The notes under the pieces were generated by a model. The model had not been told where the DNA came from. It was given only the letters and a program-made list of their open reading frames with translations, and did no database searches. A stretch of 64,000 nt of DNA from Candidatus Micrarchaeaceae archaeon (GTDB lineage: Archaea > Micrarchaeota > Micrarchaeia > Micrarchaeales > Micrarchaeaceae). This document shows, in pieces, positions 22,478 to 31,540 of this stretch. Positions within the stretch are counted from its first letter, which is position 1, and each line of letters begins with the position of its first letter. Made by a program: the position numbers and the translations under genes. The stretch spans positions 62,001 to 126,000 of the forward strand of contig DAIDAC010000002.1 of the NCBI GenBank assembly GCA_027310825.1, read 5' to 3'.

Positions 22478-23677
22478 TCAGAACACTTCGTACTTTCCGT
22501 CTGCTAATCCTCTTGTTATGTATCCTATGTTCGAGAGCATGTCTTCTCCTACGTCGTAAATCTTCGACTTTATCTTTTCCAGCTTTTCTCCATCCTGCAT
22601 CACGACGCTTATGCTCATGTTTCTAGGGTCGTCTATCCTTCGCCCTATCTGCGACACAAGGGAGACCACACAATCCTTGACCTGCGGGTGTATCTTCACC
22701 ACTTCAATCGCAATCTCCCGCGCCAAAACATTGTATATTTTTCCGGTATGGCTTACAGGATTCTTTCCTGCTGTTGCCTCCAACGACATCGGCCTGAACG
22801 GGGTGATGAGGCCGTTCGCCCTGTTTCCTCTTCCCACTTCTCCGTCGTCCCCAGCTTCGCAGCTCAATCCAGACTTTGTAAGATAGACTTCCTTCCTGTC
22901 GTAGTCGTCAGATGTGTTGAGGACAACTTCAACATCGGTGCCGGCAATTTCCTTTGCATGCTTCTTCACATCGTTCACAACAGCTTCCTTCGACTTGATA
23001 TATTCATCGATGTTCTTCACGTGCTTTGCCACAAACGCGGCAGCAAGAGTAATGCTGAAAGTTTTTTCTTCTCTTATCGTAAACACCTTTATGTCCTCTC
23101 CTACCATCGGCATCTTCTTCTTGTAGTCTGCGCTGTTGAGGAACATTTCCACTTCGAGCGCAAGCCTTTCCGCTTTTGTGAACGGAGCAAATCCGATTCC
23201 GAAAGAGGTGTCGTTTGCAAGTTGTACGTCAAGGCTTCTTGAAAACATTTTTGTGAGGTCTTCAGAGCCCTTTCTTATCTTTGTTTCAATTATCACTTCG
23301 TTTTCTATGTCAAGAAATCGTGTGTTCTCCTTAAGATAATCCTCAGCCGCCTTTACTACAAGCTCGTCGACAGGGACCGCTGCTCCCTGGTGCACTTTTG
23401 TCGCTCTTCCTGCGATTATTATCTCAATGGCTTTTGTTATTTTGCCTCTTCCGAAGCCTACATCAGATTCTCCACCGATGATTAGCGCTTTGTCAAGGTT
23501 GTGGTGGAGCACAGCGCCAAAGTTGTCGATATAATACTTCGACAGCTCAAGGCTTGCGCGTTCAACTATTCCGTCTATGAGGCTGTCTGGGTGTCCGCGC
23601 CCCTTTCTTTCGACGTATTCGACTGCGCTGTCCCATACCGACGGACTCACCTGCTCCAAAATATCTATCTTTGCCAT
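22478..23677 (-). CDS. mat: Archaeal S-adenosylmethionine synthetase
   Basis: 399 residues, the normal length for the archaeal MAT family (distinct from bacterial MetK). Conserved segments: YVERKGRGHPDSLIDGIVER at the N-terminus, ALIIGGESDVGFGRGKI in the first third, and GDDGEVGRGNRANGLITPFR with the methionine/ATP site, then RRIDDPRNMS. It makes SAM for the several methyltransferases in this window. The start ATG overlaps the infB stop by one base, so the two are translated as a coupled pair. Confidence 0.95.
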   Translation of the reverse strand: MAKIDILEQVSPSVWDSAVEYVERKGRGHPDSLIDGIVERASLELSKYYIDNFGAVLHHNLDKALIIGGESDVGFGRGKITKAIEIIIAGRATKVHQGAAVPVDELVVKAAEDYLKENTRFLDIENEVIIETKIRKGSEDLTKMFSRSLDVQLANDTSFGIGFAPFTKAERLALEVEMFLNSADYKKKMPMVGEDIKVFTIREEKTFSITLAAAFVAKHVKNIDEYIKSKEAVVNDVKKHAKEIAGTDVEVVLNTSDDYDRKEVYLTKSGLSCEAGDDGEVGRGNRANGLITPFRPMSLEATAGKNPVSHTGKIYNVLAREIAIEVVKIHPQVKDCVVSLVSQIGRRIDDPRNMSISVVMQDGEKLEKIKSKIYDVGEDMLSNIGYITRGLADGKYEVF

Positions 23678-25437
23678 TACACGCCCCTCTTCGACATCTT
23701 CTTTATCGCAACTATCTTCTTAAGCAGTTCCTTTTCGTTGTCGTCCAGCAAATTGGCGAAGTTCCCCTGAAGGAGCCGTTCGTCGCCGTCAGTAACCCTT
23801 GTGTAAAGCACCATGTTCTCCTTGACCTGTCGTCCAAGCGTTGGCCCATCTACTGATATCGCAATCTCATCGCCCTTCTTGGCCATGTCGATCTTGCTTT
23901 TGTCTCTCTGTATCTCCTTGATTTTTCCAACTATCTCTCCAGTTTCGTTTATGAGTGTGTATCCAGGCTTTATTCTTCCGCCGATTACTTCAACTCCGAA
24001 CACGGCCGGGTTTGAAACTCTGAAGAACGAGTTCGGCAGCGCCTTTACTGCTCCTGGGAATACTGTGCTGCTCTCCACTTTTCCGACTATGTTCTTCCTT
24101 TTGTCTTCAATGAACAATTTGTAGTCGTCAAGAAGTTTGTAGATGATTGTTCCCTGTATCACTTTTACTCCGCTGCTCTGCTCCGCCTCTTTCGCTTCTT
24201 CGTCGAGCTGGACGTTGAACGCCAGCACAACCGCGTTGAGAGGCTCTGTTGCGTTTAACGTGAATGCGTCAAGAATGTCTCTCTTCGTGACATTGCCTAT
24301 TCCCTTCTTGCTTATCCCAAGCCCTGCGCTCTTCAGCAGTCTTGATATTGCTTCTAGGCCGCCGATCGAATCCGCTTTCAGTATCACTCCCTTCTTGTCT
24401 GTGTCAAACACTTCGCTTATCTCGGATATGATGTCTTTTTCGTAGTTGTCGTCTACTATTTGCACTATTGGAGAGCCAGGCATCGCCTCTTCAAGCCCGT
24501 TTCCGCTGATCTTTATCCCGCTTGCCGCGCTGGCGAAGTCAACGTTGTAGAACTTTGACGATGACTCTCTGATTTCCTGGAGCGGCCTTGGCTTCAGCAG
24601 AGCCTTTATCTTTGCGACTTGCACCTTTCCCGCTGCGTTTGCGAACGCGATGTTGTCATTCACTCTCAGTGTGCCATCGTAAAGCACTACATCTATTGTC
24701 ATTCCCAATCCGCGAACCTCTTTCTTCTCGAGAATGCTTCCCTTTCCCGGTCCGTTGACCTCGATCTTCAGCTCAGCCTCCAAAAATCTCTGCGCAAGCC
24801 CTGTCACCATCATCAGAAGCTCAGCCAATCCTTCTCCTGTCTTCGCGCTGATAGGAACTATCGCAAGCTCCTTCTTGAAATCCTTCACGTTGTTGAAAAG
24901 TTCGCTTGTGAAACCCAGCTCGCTGAGCTTTCCTATCATCTGGTACATCCGGTTCTGGAATTCCTCTTGGACGTAGGCATTCTGCGTCTTCAGCGACGCC
25001 ATCACGCTGTTGCTCTTGCTGTTTATCCAACCTGTCACGAGGTCGACCTTGTTGGCCGCGACTATGAACGGCGTTTTGTACTCCTTCAGTATTTCTATCG
25101 CCTCTATCGTCTGCGGCTCGAAACCCTTGGATATGTCGACGACAAGTATTGCAATGTCTGCCACGCTGCCTCCTCTCTTTCTGAGGTTTGTGAACGCTTC
25201 GTGGCCTGGCGTGTCTATGAAAAGCAGTCCAGGAAGAGTGATCTTGGCTCCTGTATTCTTCATCATCGGCCCTACTATCTTCTCTATCGCGTCGATAGGG
25301 ACTTCGCTTGCCCCTATGTGCTGGGTTATGCCTCCGGCTTCCCTTGCCGCGACTGTGCTGCTCCTTATTTTGTCGAGAAGGGACGTTTTCCCGTGGTCAA
25401 CGTGCCCCATCACAACTATTATCGGCTGCCTTATCAT
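23677..25437 (-). CDS. infB: Translation initiation factor aIF5B (IF-2-like)
   Basis: 586 residues from ATG 25437 (MIRQPIIVVMGHVDHGKTSL). G motifs: GHVDHGKT (G1), GGITQHIGA (G2), FIDTPGHEAF (G3), AANKVDL (G4) and ISAKTGEG (G5). Domains II-IV follow, ending in the aIF5B C-terminal domain. It is a GTPase that joins ribosomal subunits and promotes initiator tRNA binding. A TATA (TGTATAAAGAC, about 25457-25467) and a GTGAGG site precede the ATG; GTG 25446 is an alternative. Length is typical. Confidence 0.95.
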   Translation of the reverse strand: MIRQPIIVVMGHVDHGKTSLLDKIRSSTVAAREAGGITQHIGASEVPIDAIEKIVGPMMKNTGAKITLPGLLFIDTPGHEAFTNLRKRGGSVADIAILVVDISKGFEPQTIEAIEILKEYKTPFIVAANKVDLVTGWINSKSNSVMASLKTQNAYVQEEFQNRMYQMIGKLSELGFTSELFNNVKDFKKELAIVPISAKTGEGLAELLMMVTGLAQRFLEAELKIEVNGPGKGSILEKKEVRGLGMTIDVVLYDGTLRVNDNIAFANAAGKVQVAKIKALLKPRPLQEIRESSSKFYNVDFASAASGIKISGNGLEEAMPGSPIVQIVDDNYEKDIISEISEVFDTDKKGVILKADSIGGLEAISRLLKSAGLGISKKGIGNVTKRDILDAFTLNATEPLNAVVLAFNVQLDEEAKEAEQSSGVKVIQGTIIYKLLDDYKLFIEDKRKNIVGKVESSTVFPGAVKALPNSFFRVSNPAVFGVEVIGGRIKPGYTLINETGEIVGKIKEIQRDKSKIDMAKKGDEIAISVDGPTLGRQVKENMVLYTRVTDGDERLLQGNFANLLDDNEKELLKKIVAIKKMSKRGV

Positions 25438-25524
25438 GGTCCTCACAGAAGGAAGTCTTTATACACTGAATATTTGAAGCGCAAACGTTAAATATCAATA
25501 AATGCTCACAACTAGCGTGTGAAA

Positions 25525-26112
25525 ATGGCGGCATATGCAGTTGCAGCGCCTGCTGAAGGCGATGCAAAGGTTATGGAAAGGGCAGGCCTAGAGATAAAAA
25601 GGTTAGAACTGTATTCGCTTTTCGAGAGATGGGGCTTCAGGGTCGAGGGGGCACAGGCTCCTTCCGGCGAGGACTCTGCCGCGTTCGCGAAAAAGCCGGT
25701 CGTGTCGTTGAAGGATATAGAGCTTATGCTGTCGTCTACTCCTATAGAGAAAGTCCTGGAGAGCTATGACACTCTTATCAACAAGATCAAGCTTTCCCAA
25801 AAGGCGATTGCAGAGAATGCTTATCTGCTGATGCGAGGGTTCGAGGCTCTCATGGGCAGCTACCAAATACTCCAGAGAGAAAGCATGAGAGAAGACGACA
25901 AAGGTCCGCATATCGACAACGACTGGATAGCGGCCAACGCCTACCTTCTCAACATACCAGAGAGCAGGATGAATGTGCGTCTTAGAAAATTCAGCCAGAT
26001 GTCGATGCAGGAAAGAAGGCGGATTATACGGAACGACCCTGTCATTATGATGGCGGTAGGCTCTGACGCTGACGTGCAAGCCGAGGAGCGCATGAACGGA
26101 GCAGACAAGTGA
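25525..26112 (+). CDS. Hypothetical soluble helical protein
   Basis: 195 residues from ATG 25525 (MAAYAVAAPAEGDAKVM); an in-frame GTG lies at 25519. It is divergent from infB. TATA-like CGTTAAATATC at about 25485-25495. Mostly alpha helix with conserved-looking ENAYLLMRGFEALMGSYQI and MSMQERRRIIRNDPVIMMA. No catalytic motif and no family recognised. Confidence 0.6.
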   Translation: MAAYAVAAPAEGDAKVMERAGLEIKRLELYSLFERWGFRVEGAQAPSGEDSAAFAKKPVVSLKDIELMLSSTPIEKVLESYDTLINKIKLSQKAIAENAYLLMRGFEALMGSYQILQRESMREDDKGPHIDNDWIAANAYLLNIPESRMNVRLRKFSQMSMQERRRIIRNDPVIMMAVGSDADVQAEERMNGADK

Positions 26113-26165
26113 AACATTTATAATAGTGCATTCTGCATTATACTAAAACTACTTTTGTGAGTTTC

Positions 26166-26729
26166 ATGACGGAAAGAACACTTGTATTGATAAAGCCGGA
26201 GGGAATGAAGAGAGCGCTTAGCGGAGAGATAATCCGAAGGTTTGAGCAGACTGGCCTCAAGATTGTAGCGATAAAAATGCTTACTGCGACGACAGACCAG
26301 GTTGCAAAGCACTACACCGATGATCCGAAGTGGCTAGAGGAAGTCGGCAGCAAGTCGATAAAATCCTACGCCGAGCGCGGAATCAAGGTCAAGGAATCTG
26401 CAATGGACATCGGAAAGAGGATAAGAAAGGGGCTTATGGACGCTCTCACAAGCGGGCCTATCATCGCACTTGTTCTCGAAGGCAACGAGGCAATCCCTGT
26501 TGTTCGAAAAATACTCGGATCGACTGCGCCTGCAAAGGCAGACCCTTCTACAATTAGGGGAATGTATTCGACTGATTCGTATTCACTTGCAGACGAAAGA
26601 GGCCGTCCAATCCGCAGCATAGTCCACGCATCTGACAGCCCGGAAGTCGCGAAGAAAGAGATAGACGTGTGGTTCAAAAAGGGAGAAATCCACGAATACA
26701 AGCGCTGCGATGAAGACCTTATCTACTGA
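26166..26729 (+). CDS. ndk: Nucleoside diphosphate kinase
   Basis: 187 residues from ATG 26166, with GTGAG just upstream. Motifs: TLVLIKPEGMKRALSGEII, LKIVAIKMLTAT, GPIIALVLEGNEAIPVVRKI, and STIRGMYSTDSYSLA with VHASDS carrying the phosphorylated His. It transfers phosphate between nucleoside tri- and diphosphates. It is longer than the usual 140-150 residues because of an insert after the second strand (YTDDPKWLEEVGSKSIKSY), which occurs in some archaeal enzymes. Confidence 0.93.
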   Translation: MTERTLVLIKPEGMKRALSGEIIRRFEQTGLKIVAIKMLTATTDQVAKHYTDDPKWLEEVGSKSIKSYAERGIKVKESAMDIGKRIRKGLMDALTSGPIIALVLEGNEAIPVVRKILGSTAPAKADPSTIRGMYSTDSYSLADERGRPIRSIVHASDSPEVAKKEIDVWFKKGEIHEYKRCDEDLIY

Positions 26730-27029
26730 TTAAACAGTAGCAGCGTACTTCAGATCGTCGCTCATCATTTCTGGGTTCCACAGCGGATCCCACACAAGCT
26801 CTATGTCGACTTTCTTTACATTAGGAATAGATTCCAGCCTAAGCTGGACGTCTGCCAGTATTATGCTGATTACCGGGCACATCGGGCTTGTCATCGTAAG
26901 GGTTACCTTTACGTTGTCCTCTTTGTCCGGCTTTATATTATATATGAGGCCTAGGTTGACTATGTCTGATCCCATTTCAGGATCGACGCACTTTGTCAAT
27001 TCCTTCACAGCGTCGCTTACCTTGATCAT
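26730..27029 (-). CDS. MIP18/PaaD-type iron-sulfur assembly protein
   Basis: 99 residues, a DUF59/MIP18 domain. VKELTKCVDPEMGSDIVNLG, IYNIKPDK, TLTMTSPMCPV and VDIELVWDPLWNPEMMS are the family signatures; the single Cys in MCPV is the conserved reactive residue. Members support Fe-S cluster maturation (Sufi-type or CIA-type). Convergent with ndk and abutting its stop. Clients in this window would include SdhB. Confidence 0.85.
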   Translation of the reverse strand: MIKVSDAVKELTKCVDPEMGSDIVNLGLIYNIKPDKEDNVKVTLTMTSPMCPVISIILADVQLRLESIPNVKKVDIELVWDPLWNPEMMSDDLKYAATV

Positions 27030-27169
27030 TATATCAAATGTATTGATAATTCGAGATATATAAGCTTTTTCACGCCTGGGCTTGCAAGCGCTCCTGCAAT
27101 GTTCGCAATATTTTTGCTATGTCCGGAGAATCGAGAGACTCTTCTGTCACTCTATTGCAAACACTTCGG

Positions 27170-27562
27170 TCAAAGCGAGGAGTGCCTTATCAGATTATCG
27201 TAAGTTTCGAGGAATTCCTGGTGCGGCTGGTATACCGGCGCAGCAGGCAGCGGCGATTCGTTGCGCAGAGCTATTCTCATTGCATGGGTCTTGCACAGGC
27301 GCCTCCTGCCGATCTGCGAGTCCAGTGTTTTATACGTGTGCAGGAATTTTCTGTCTGTCTTTCCGGCTTTTCTGGCATAGGCTGCGCCAGCTTCAAGGTC
27401 TCCTGCTTTTGCTATCAGGCTCCATTGATAGAAATAGGTCTCCAGTATCGACGGTCCGGTTCTTAGCAGCGCACGCTGTTCCTCCCTGACCCCGCGCTCA
27501 ACATCCTGTTCCTCTTTTTTTGGACGCGGAGTAGCGCTGTTCTTGCTCTCCGTTGTGCCCAT
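27170..27562 (-). CDS. Hypothetical charged protein
   Basis: 130 residues from ATG 27562 (MGTTESKNSATPRPKKEEQD); a strong TATA (GTATATATACC, about 27590-27600) rules out the longer frame at 27649. A disordered polar N-terminus leads to a helical middle (SILETYFYQWSLIAKAGDLE, AYARKAGKTDRKF) and a C-terminal helix. No motif recognised; likely lineage-specific. Confidence 0.5.
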   Translation of the reverse strand: MGTTESKNSATPRPKKEEQDVERGVREEQRALLRTGPSILETYFYQWSLIAKAGDLEAGAAYARKAGKTDRKFLHTYKTLDSQIGRRRLCKTHAMRIALRNESPLPAAPVYQPHQEFLETYDNLIRHSSL

Positions 27563-27707
27563 TTTCCCGGATAACTGAACGAGTCCATGGTATATATACA
27601 GGATTGGGGGTTCGTCAAACCCGTATGTGCGCGCATCGCAGCATTGCAAAACGTGTCGCAGAAAAACCGAGCTACCAAATGTATTGTGGCTGCGCTAAAG
27701 ATTAATA

Positions 27708-28418
27708 TTATAAATAAGCCTCAGAGGGGAATTGAACCCCCAACCTATTGCTTACGAAGCAATCGCTCTGCCATTGAGCTACTGAGGCATTAAGCCTGAA
27801 TAAGTCTGGATATATACGCCCAAGTCTATAAAGATGATTCCAATTAGAGAAGCCAATCTTCTTAAGGTATAGTTCAACTTGCTCTTTTCCGTTTAAATAA
27901 AGATAAGTGTTGGCTATTGTCTCTATTTCACATTTTGGATTAAATCCTTTAGTTATCAAAATGTCATGTATTTGTGAGATTAGTCCTGCATTTCTCATGT
28001 GTAACGCAATTCTTGGATATGGGGTGACGTAAGCTACTCTTTTGTCAAAAGAAACACAACCGTCTGTATCAACTATTCCCCTAATGCAACATCTAGTCAG
28101 ATCCCAATCGGCAGATATCTTATCTGGTATCTTCACAGTTGCATGTTTGCTTCTTCCAGTTGGCATTCCAAGTTCTTTTAACTCGTCGACGAACTTTTTG
28201 TTACAGATTCTAAACTTGAGTCCTCTGCTGTGAACAAATATCCTTGGGTTATAGTTCAATTCTCTTGACACGATCGGCACAAGTCTACGCGTGAAATAGT
28301 CATAATCGTTGATCGGGTTTCCTGTCATTTCAACCCAAGAATGCTTTTTGGTAGAATATATGTTACCGTCGCCTATTATCGCACCTATAAACTCACACAT
28401 ATCTGGTGAAAGCTCCAT
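27708..28418 (-). CDS. LAGLIDADG homing endonuclease, reading frame running through tRNA-Thr
   Basis: 236 residues. The two LAGLIDADG helices are FIGAIIGDGNIY (about residues 10-21) and CIRGIVDTDGCVSF (about 111-124), each with its catalytic Asp. The C-terminal domain ends near LKKIGFSNWNHLYRLGRIYP. Beyond that, residues about 210-236 are the sense translation of the tRNA-Thr gene (27717-27788), and the stop codon falls 8 nt past the tRNA 3' end. The tRNA TATA box (about 27809-27818) lies inside the endonuclease codons. Whether the whole ORF is translated is unknown. Confidence 0.7.
   Translation of the reverse strand: MELSPDMCEFIGAIIGDGNIYSTKKHSWVEMTGNPINDYDYFTRRLVPIVSRELNYNPRIFVHSRGLKFRICNKKFVDELKELGMPTGRSKHATVKIPDKISADWDLTRCCIRGIVDTDGCVSFDKRVAYVTPYPRIALHMRNAGLISQIHDILITKGFNPKCEIETIANTYLYLNGKEQVELYLKKIGFSNWNHLYRLGRIYPDLFRLNASVAQWQSDCFVSNRLGVQFPSEAYL
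27717..27788 (-). tRNA. tRNA-Thr(CGU)
   Basis: Acceptor GCCTCAG/CTGAGGC, D arm GCTC/GAGC, anticodon stem ATTGC/GCAAT with loop TTCGTAA (anticodon CGT, codon ACG), T stem GGGGG/CCCCT with loop TTCAATT, discriminator U as in other archaeal tRNA-Thr. 72 nt, no intron and no CCA. The whole gene overlaps the 3' end of the homing endonuclease frame on the same strand. Confidence 0.92.
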
Positions 28419-28524
28419 GCTCAGTCACATTGTATTCGATAAGTCATATGTAGTGTAGTGTAAGGCATTTAAATATTAGCAATAGATAGTTATCAACACT
28501 AGAGAACGCTTTATGTGGTACTTC

Positions 28525-31500
28525 ATGGCCGATGACATCAATAATAGCAATAATCCACCACAGGCTCCGCCTTCCGGAATGAAGGTAGAGGTCACTCCGA
28601 ACATACCGAGCTCAAAGCCATCGGAGCAGAACTACGAATTCTACGAAGGATCTGGCAACAACGGAGGCCACAAGACGCACATAATGAGGATAGTGCTCGC
28701 TGCTCTTATAGTGATCGTGCTGGTCGGCATTGTATATTATGTAGCTGTGCTAATGCCCCACAAAGGCGGCACAACGACATCGACCATAGGCCAGAACACC
28801 ACAACAGTGCAGTCGACAAGCTACCTGAGCTCGTGCGGAACAATAAGCTCGCCGGGATCATACTTCCTATCATCTGACATAAAGTACACAGCCGTTAAGG
28901 GTGCATGCTTCAACGTGACCACAAACTATGTCAGCATAGAGTGCAACGGCCACTCGATAGTAGGATCAGGGCCTTTCGCAAGCGTAATGCCATTCAGCTA
29001 TGGAATCTACACGTCAGGCACAACAGGAGTTTCTGTAGACGGCTGCACCATAGACAACTTCTCATACGGAGTGTACGAGCAGTCATCGCAGGGGCTCAAT
29101 CTAACGAACTCGCACATAACAAACAACTACATGTCTAACCTTTACATCGGCTCGTCTTCTGGCGGCAACATAGCCAACGACAACATAACCTATTCGATAA
29201 GCCAGAGCGGCGCAGTGCTTCTGACAAACGGCTCAAACAACAACAGGTTCTACAACAACAACCTGAAGTTCAATGCATTCTACGGATTCAACATAAGCTC
29301 CATAAACAACAACTTCATAGGCAACAAGGTCAACGGATCGCAGGACTCTTTCCTGTGCGCGCCGTCCGCAGGATTCCCTAGCAGCAACCTGGCCAATGGA
29401 AACAGCTGCTACAACCAGAGCGGCTGCGACTGGATAAAGTGCGGAGGCAACAACGCCCCTCTCAACGTGTCCAAGGTAACGCTTCAATCAGTTGTGAGCA
29501 GCTGCGGCTCAATCAACCTGCCTGGAAGATACTCGATGTCGTCTAGCCTCAACATGCACAGCTTCTCAGAGGCATCGCTGTCAGTGCTGCAGCAGTACAA
29601 CATCCCATGCATAAGGATAAACGCTCCGAACGTGAACCTGCAGTGCAACGGCTTCGCAATCTCCAACGCATATGTAGGCATAGATGTGAGGGCATCAAAC
29701 GTGTCGCTCAACAACTGCCAGGTATTCAACTCAACCACAGGAGTGCGGATCGGCTCATTCACCGGAACGCACGTCACCAACGCAGTGTTCTCCGGCGACA
29801 ACTCCAGCGTTTCGCTGCAAGCCAGCACAGGCAGCGTTCTGCAGGGCATAACAAGCGACAACAACACATACGGAATGTACATGAAGAATGCAAGCTCAAA
29901 CATATTCAACGCATTCTCAACGAATTACAACCAATACGGAATATACCTGACGAATTCGCTCGGCAACATCTTCACACACGGAGCAGCTTTCAACAACACC
30001 AAATACGACATCTTCGCAACGCTAGACTCCGCTAACCAGAGCTCAAACCTGATGTCTGCTACGGCATGCGGCTTCACTGACACGAAGTGGGCGACTTGCA
30101 CGCAGTACACATCAAACACCGCATCCACTGTCACGGAACTAAGCTCTTGTTCTGACATAAAGCGCCCTGGCTCGTATGTCCTGACGATAACCCTGCCTAG
30201 CGCCACAAACGAATGCATGAAAATAGACTCAAGCAACGTACGACTCAACTGCAACTTCAACCAGATAACCACATCGAGCTCTCAGTTCCAGCCTGGCCCT
30301 GCGATATGGGCGAACGGCCGCAGCAACATAACGATAAGCAACTGCACTGTCGGAGGCTTCAACTCCGGAATAAGTGTATACAACTCAACAGACGTACAGA
30401 TGAACAACGACAACGGGAGCTCGCTTCTCAACTACGGCATAACTCTGAAGAACGACTCCAACTCAAGGCTCACAACCCTGAAGGTCATAGGCACGGAAAA
30501 CTATTCAATAGGCCTAATAGGCTCGACAAACATCACGCTTCAAGGAAGCAACACATCTCTAGGCAACCAATTCAACGACGGGCTGTTCATCGACAACACG
30601 ACGCGCAGCAAGATAATAAACAACCTCGGATACCGCAACTTCGACGGCATTGACATAGTAGGCAACTCCACGAACAACACAGTATACGGCAACGCATACA
30701 CAGGCAACCTCGGCGTTGCATACGAATGCGACGCAAGGGACAGCGGGCTTGGTGCAGAGAACGGCGGAGTCAATACGGGCAGCAAGAAGACAAACTGCAA
30801 GTGGCTTGCAGCGATTCCTCTCGGCTCTTCTGGGCTGCCGTGCCAGCTAGCAAGCCAGCCAAACGCATTCATACTTACACAGGACTACGCATACGGCTTC
30901 GGCGCGACCTGCCTAACAATTACAGGCAACGGAACAACGATAAACTGCCAAGGCCACACGATACTGGCTACAAACGGCGGAACGCTGGCCGCATTCAACA
31001 CAGGCGCAGGGCAGGGAATTCTAGAGAACTGCTTCCTCAAGGGCTTCTCGACTCCAATAACCGCAAGCAACACGCTCCAGCTAGAAATATACAACAACAC
31101 GATCTACCAGAATACAAGCTCAGTAAATCCAAACGTAACCGTAATCAATGTTTCGAAGTCGTCGCAGTTCAAGGTATTGAACAACAACGTGTTCACACAC
31201 TACTCTGGCATAGGCATATACCAGGACACGCAGGGCTCGGTGCTGAACAACAACGTCACTGCATTCGGCACAGCTTACTCCATCACAGGAACGCTCACCA
31301 ACTACACTACATTCAGCAACAACACCGCGCACCAGGGCAGCGGAATAGGTGCGCTGATATCAGGGCCAACTCTGCTCGTGCTGAAGAACAACAACTTCTT
31401 CGGAATAGTGAGCGGGCTATGGTGCCTGGCGCAGTCGCAGGGATCCACGAACAACACAGACGGCGGCAACAACTACTGCTCGTCTAACAGAGGATGCGCT

Positions 31501-31533
31501 TGGATACAGACGTCTTCTTCGACCTGCCACTGA
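28525..31533 (+). CDS. Large surface-anchored right-handed beta-helix (NosD/pectate-lyase-like) protein
   Basis: 1002 residues from ATG 28525, with GTGGT upstream (ATG 28513 is the alternative). A cytoplasmic Asn/Pro-rich head, then a transmembrane anchor (IVLAALIVIVLVGIVYYVAV), then about 900 extracellular residues. The outer part is made of four similar modules that open with S-S-C-G/S-x-I-x-x-P-G-x-Y (the fourth more divergent) and end in a C-x-W-x-x-C-type pair, as in CDWIKC, KWATC and CAWIQTSSSTC. Within them are N-x-x-I/V-x-N-x-x-I steps typical of parallel beta-helices. There are very many Asn-x-Ser/Thr sequons. Role: cell-surface or adhesion structure, inferred. Confidence 0.75.
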   Translation: MADDINNSNNPPQAPPSGMKVEVTPNIPSSKPSEQNYEFYEGSGNNGGHKTHIMRIVLAALIVIVLVGIVYYVAVLMPHKGGTTTSTIGQNTTTVQSTSYLSSCGTISSPGSYFLSSDIKYTAVKGACFNVTTNYVSIECNGHSIVGSGPFASVMPFSYGIYTSGTTGVSVDGCTIDNFSYGVYEQSSQGLNLTNSHITNNYMSNLYIGSSSGGNIANDNITYSISQSGAVLLTNGSNNNRFYNNNLKFNAFYGFNISSINNNFIGNKVNGSQDSFLCAPSAGFPSSNLANGNSCYNQSGCDWIKCGGNNAPLNVSKVTLQSVVSSCGSINLPGRYSMSSSLNMHSFSEASLSVLQQYNIPCIRINAPNVNLQCNGFAISNAYVGIDVRASNVSLNNCQVFNSTTGVRIGSFTGTHVTNAVFSGDNSSVSLQASTGSVLQGITSDNNTYGMYMKNASSNIFNAFSTNYNQYGIYLTNSLGNIFTHGAAFNNTKYDIFATLDSANQSSNLMSATACGFTDTKWATCTQYTSNTASTVTELSSCSDIKRPGSYVLTITLPSATNECMKIDSSNVRLNCNFNQITTSSSQFQPGPAIWANGRSNITISNCTVGGFNSGISVYNSTDVQMNNDNGSSLLNYGITLKNDSNSRLTTLKVIGTENYSIGLIGSTNITLQGSNTSLGNQFNDGLFIDNTTRSKIINNLGYRNFDGIDIVGNSTNNTVYGNAYTGNLGVAYECDARDSGLGAENGGVNTGSKKTNCKWLAAIPLGSSGLPCQLASQPNAFILTQDYAYGFGATCLTITGNGTTINCQGHTILATNGGTLAAFNTGAGQGILENCFLKGFSTPITASNTLQLEIYNNTIYQNTSSVNPNVTVINVSKSSQFKVLNNNVFTHYSGIGIYQDTQGSVLNNNVTAFGTAYSITGTLTNYTTFSNNTAHQGSGIGALISGPTLLVLKNNNFFGIVSGLWCLAQSQGSTNNTDGGNNYCSSNRGCAWIQTSSSTCH

Positions 31534-31540
31534 CTTAGAC

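Noticed and set aside
24619-25491. Long plus-strand frame opposite infB.
   Set aside because: A shadow of the aIF5B gene; its residues follow the complement codon pattern and there is no promoter.
30213-31487. Long frames within the beta-helix gene (for example 30726-31487 +).
   Set aside because: They are shifted frames of a biased Asn/Ser-rich gene and are rich in Arg, Gln and His with no domain.
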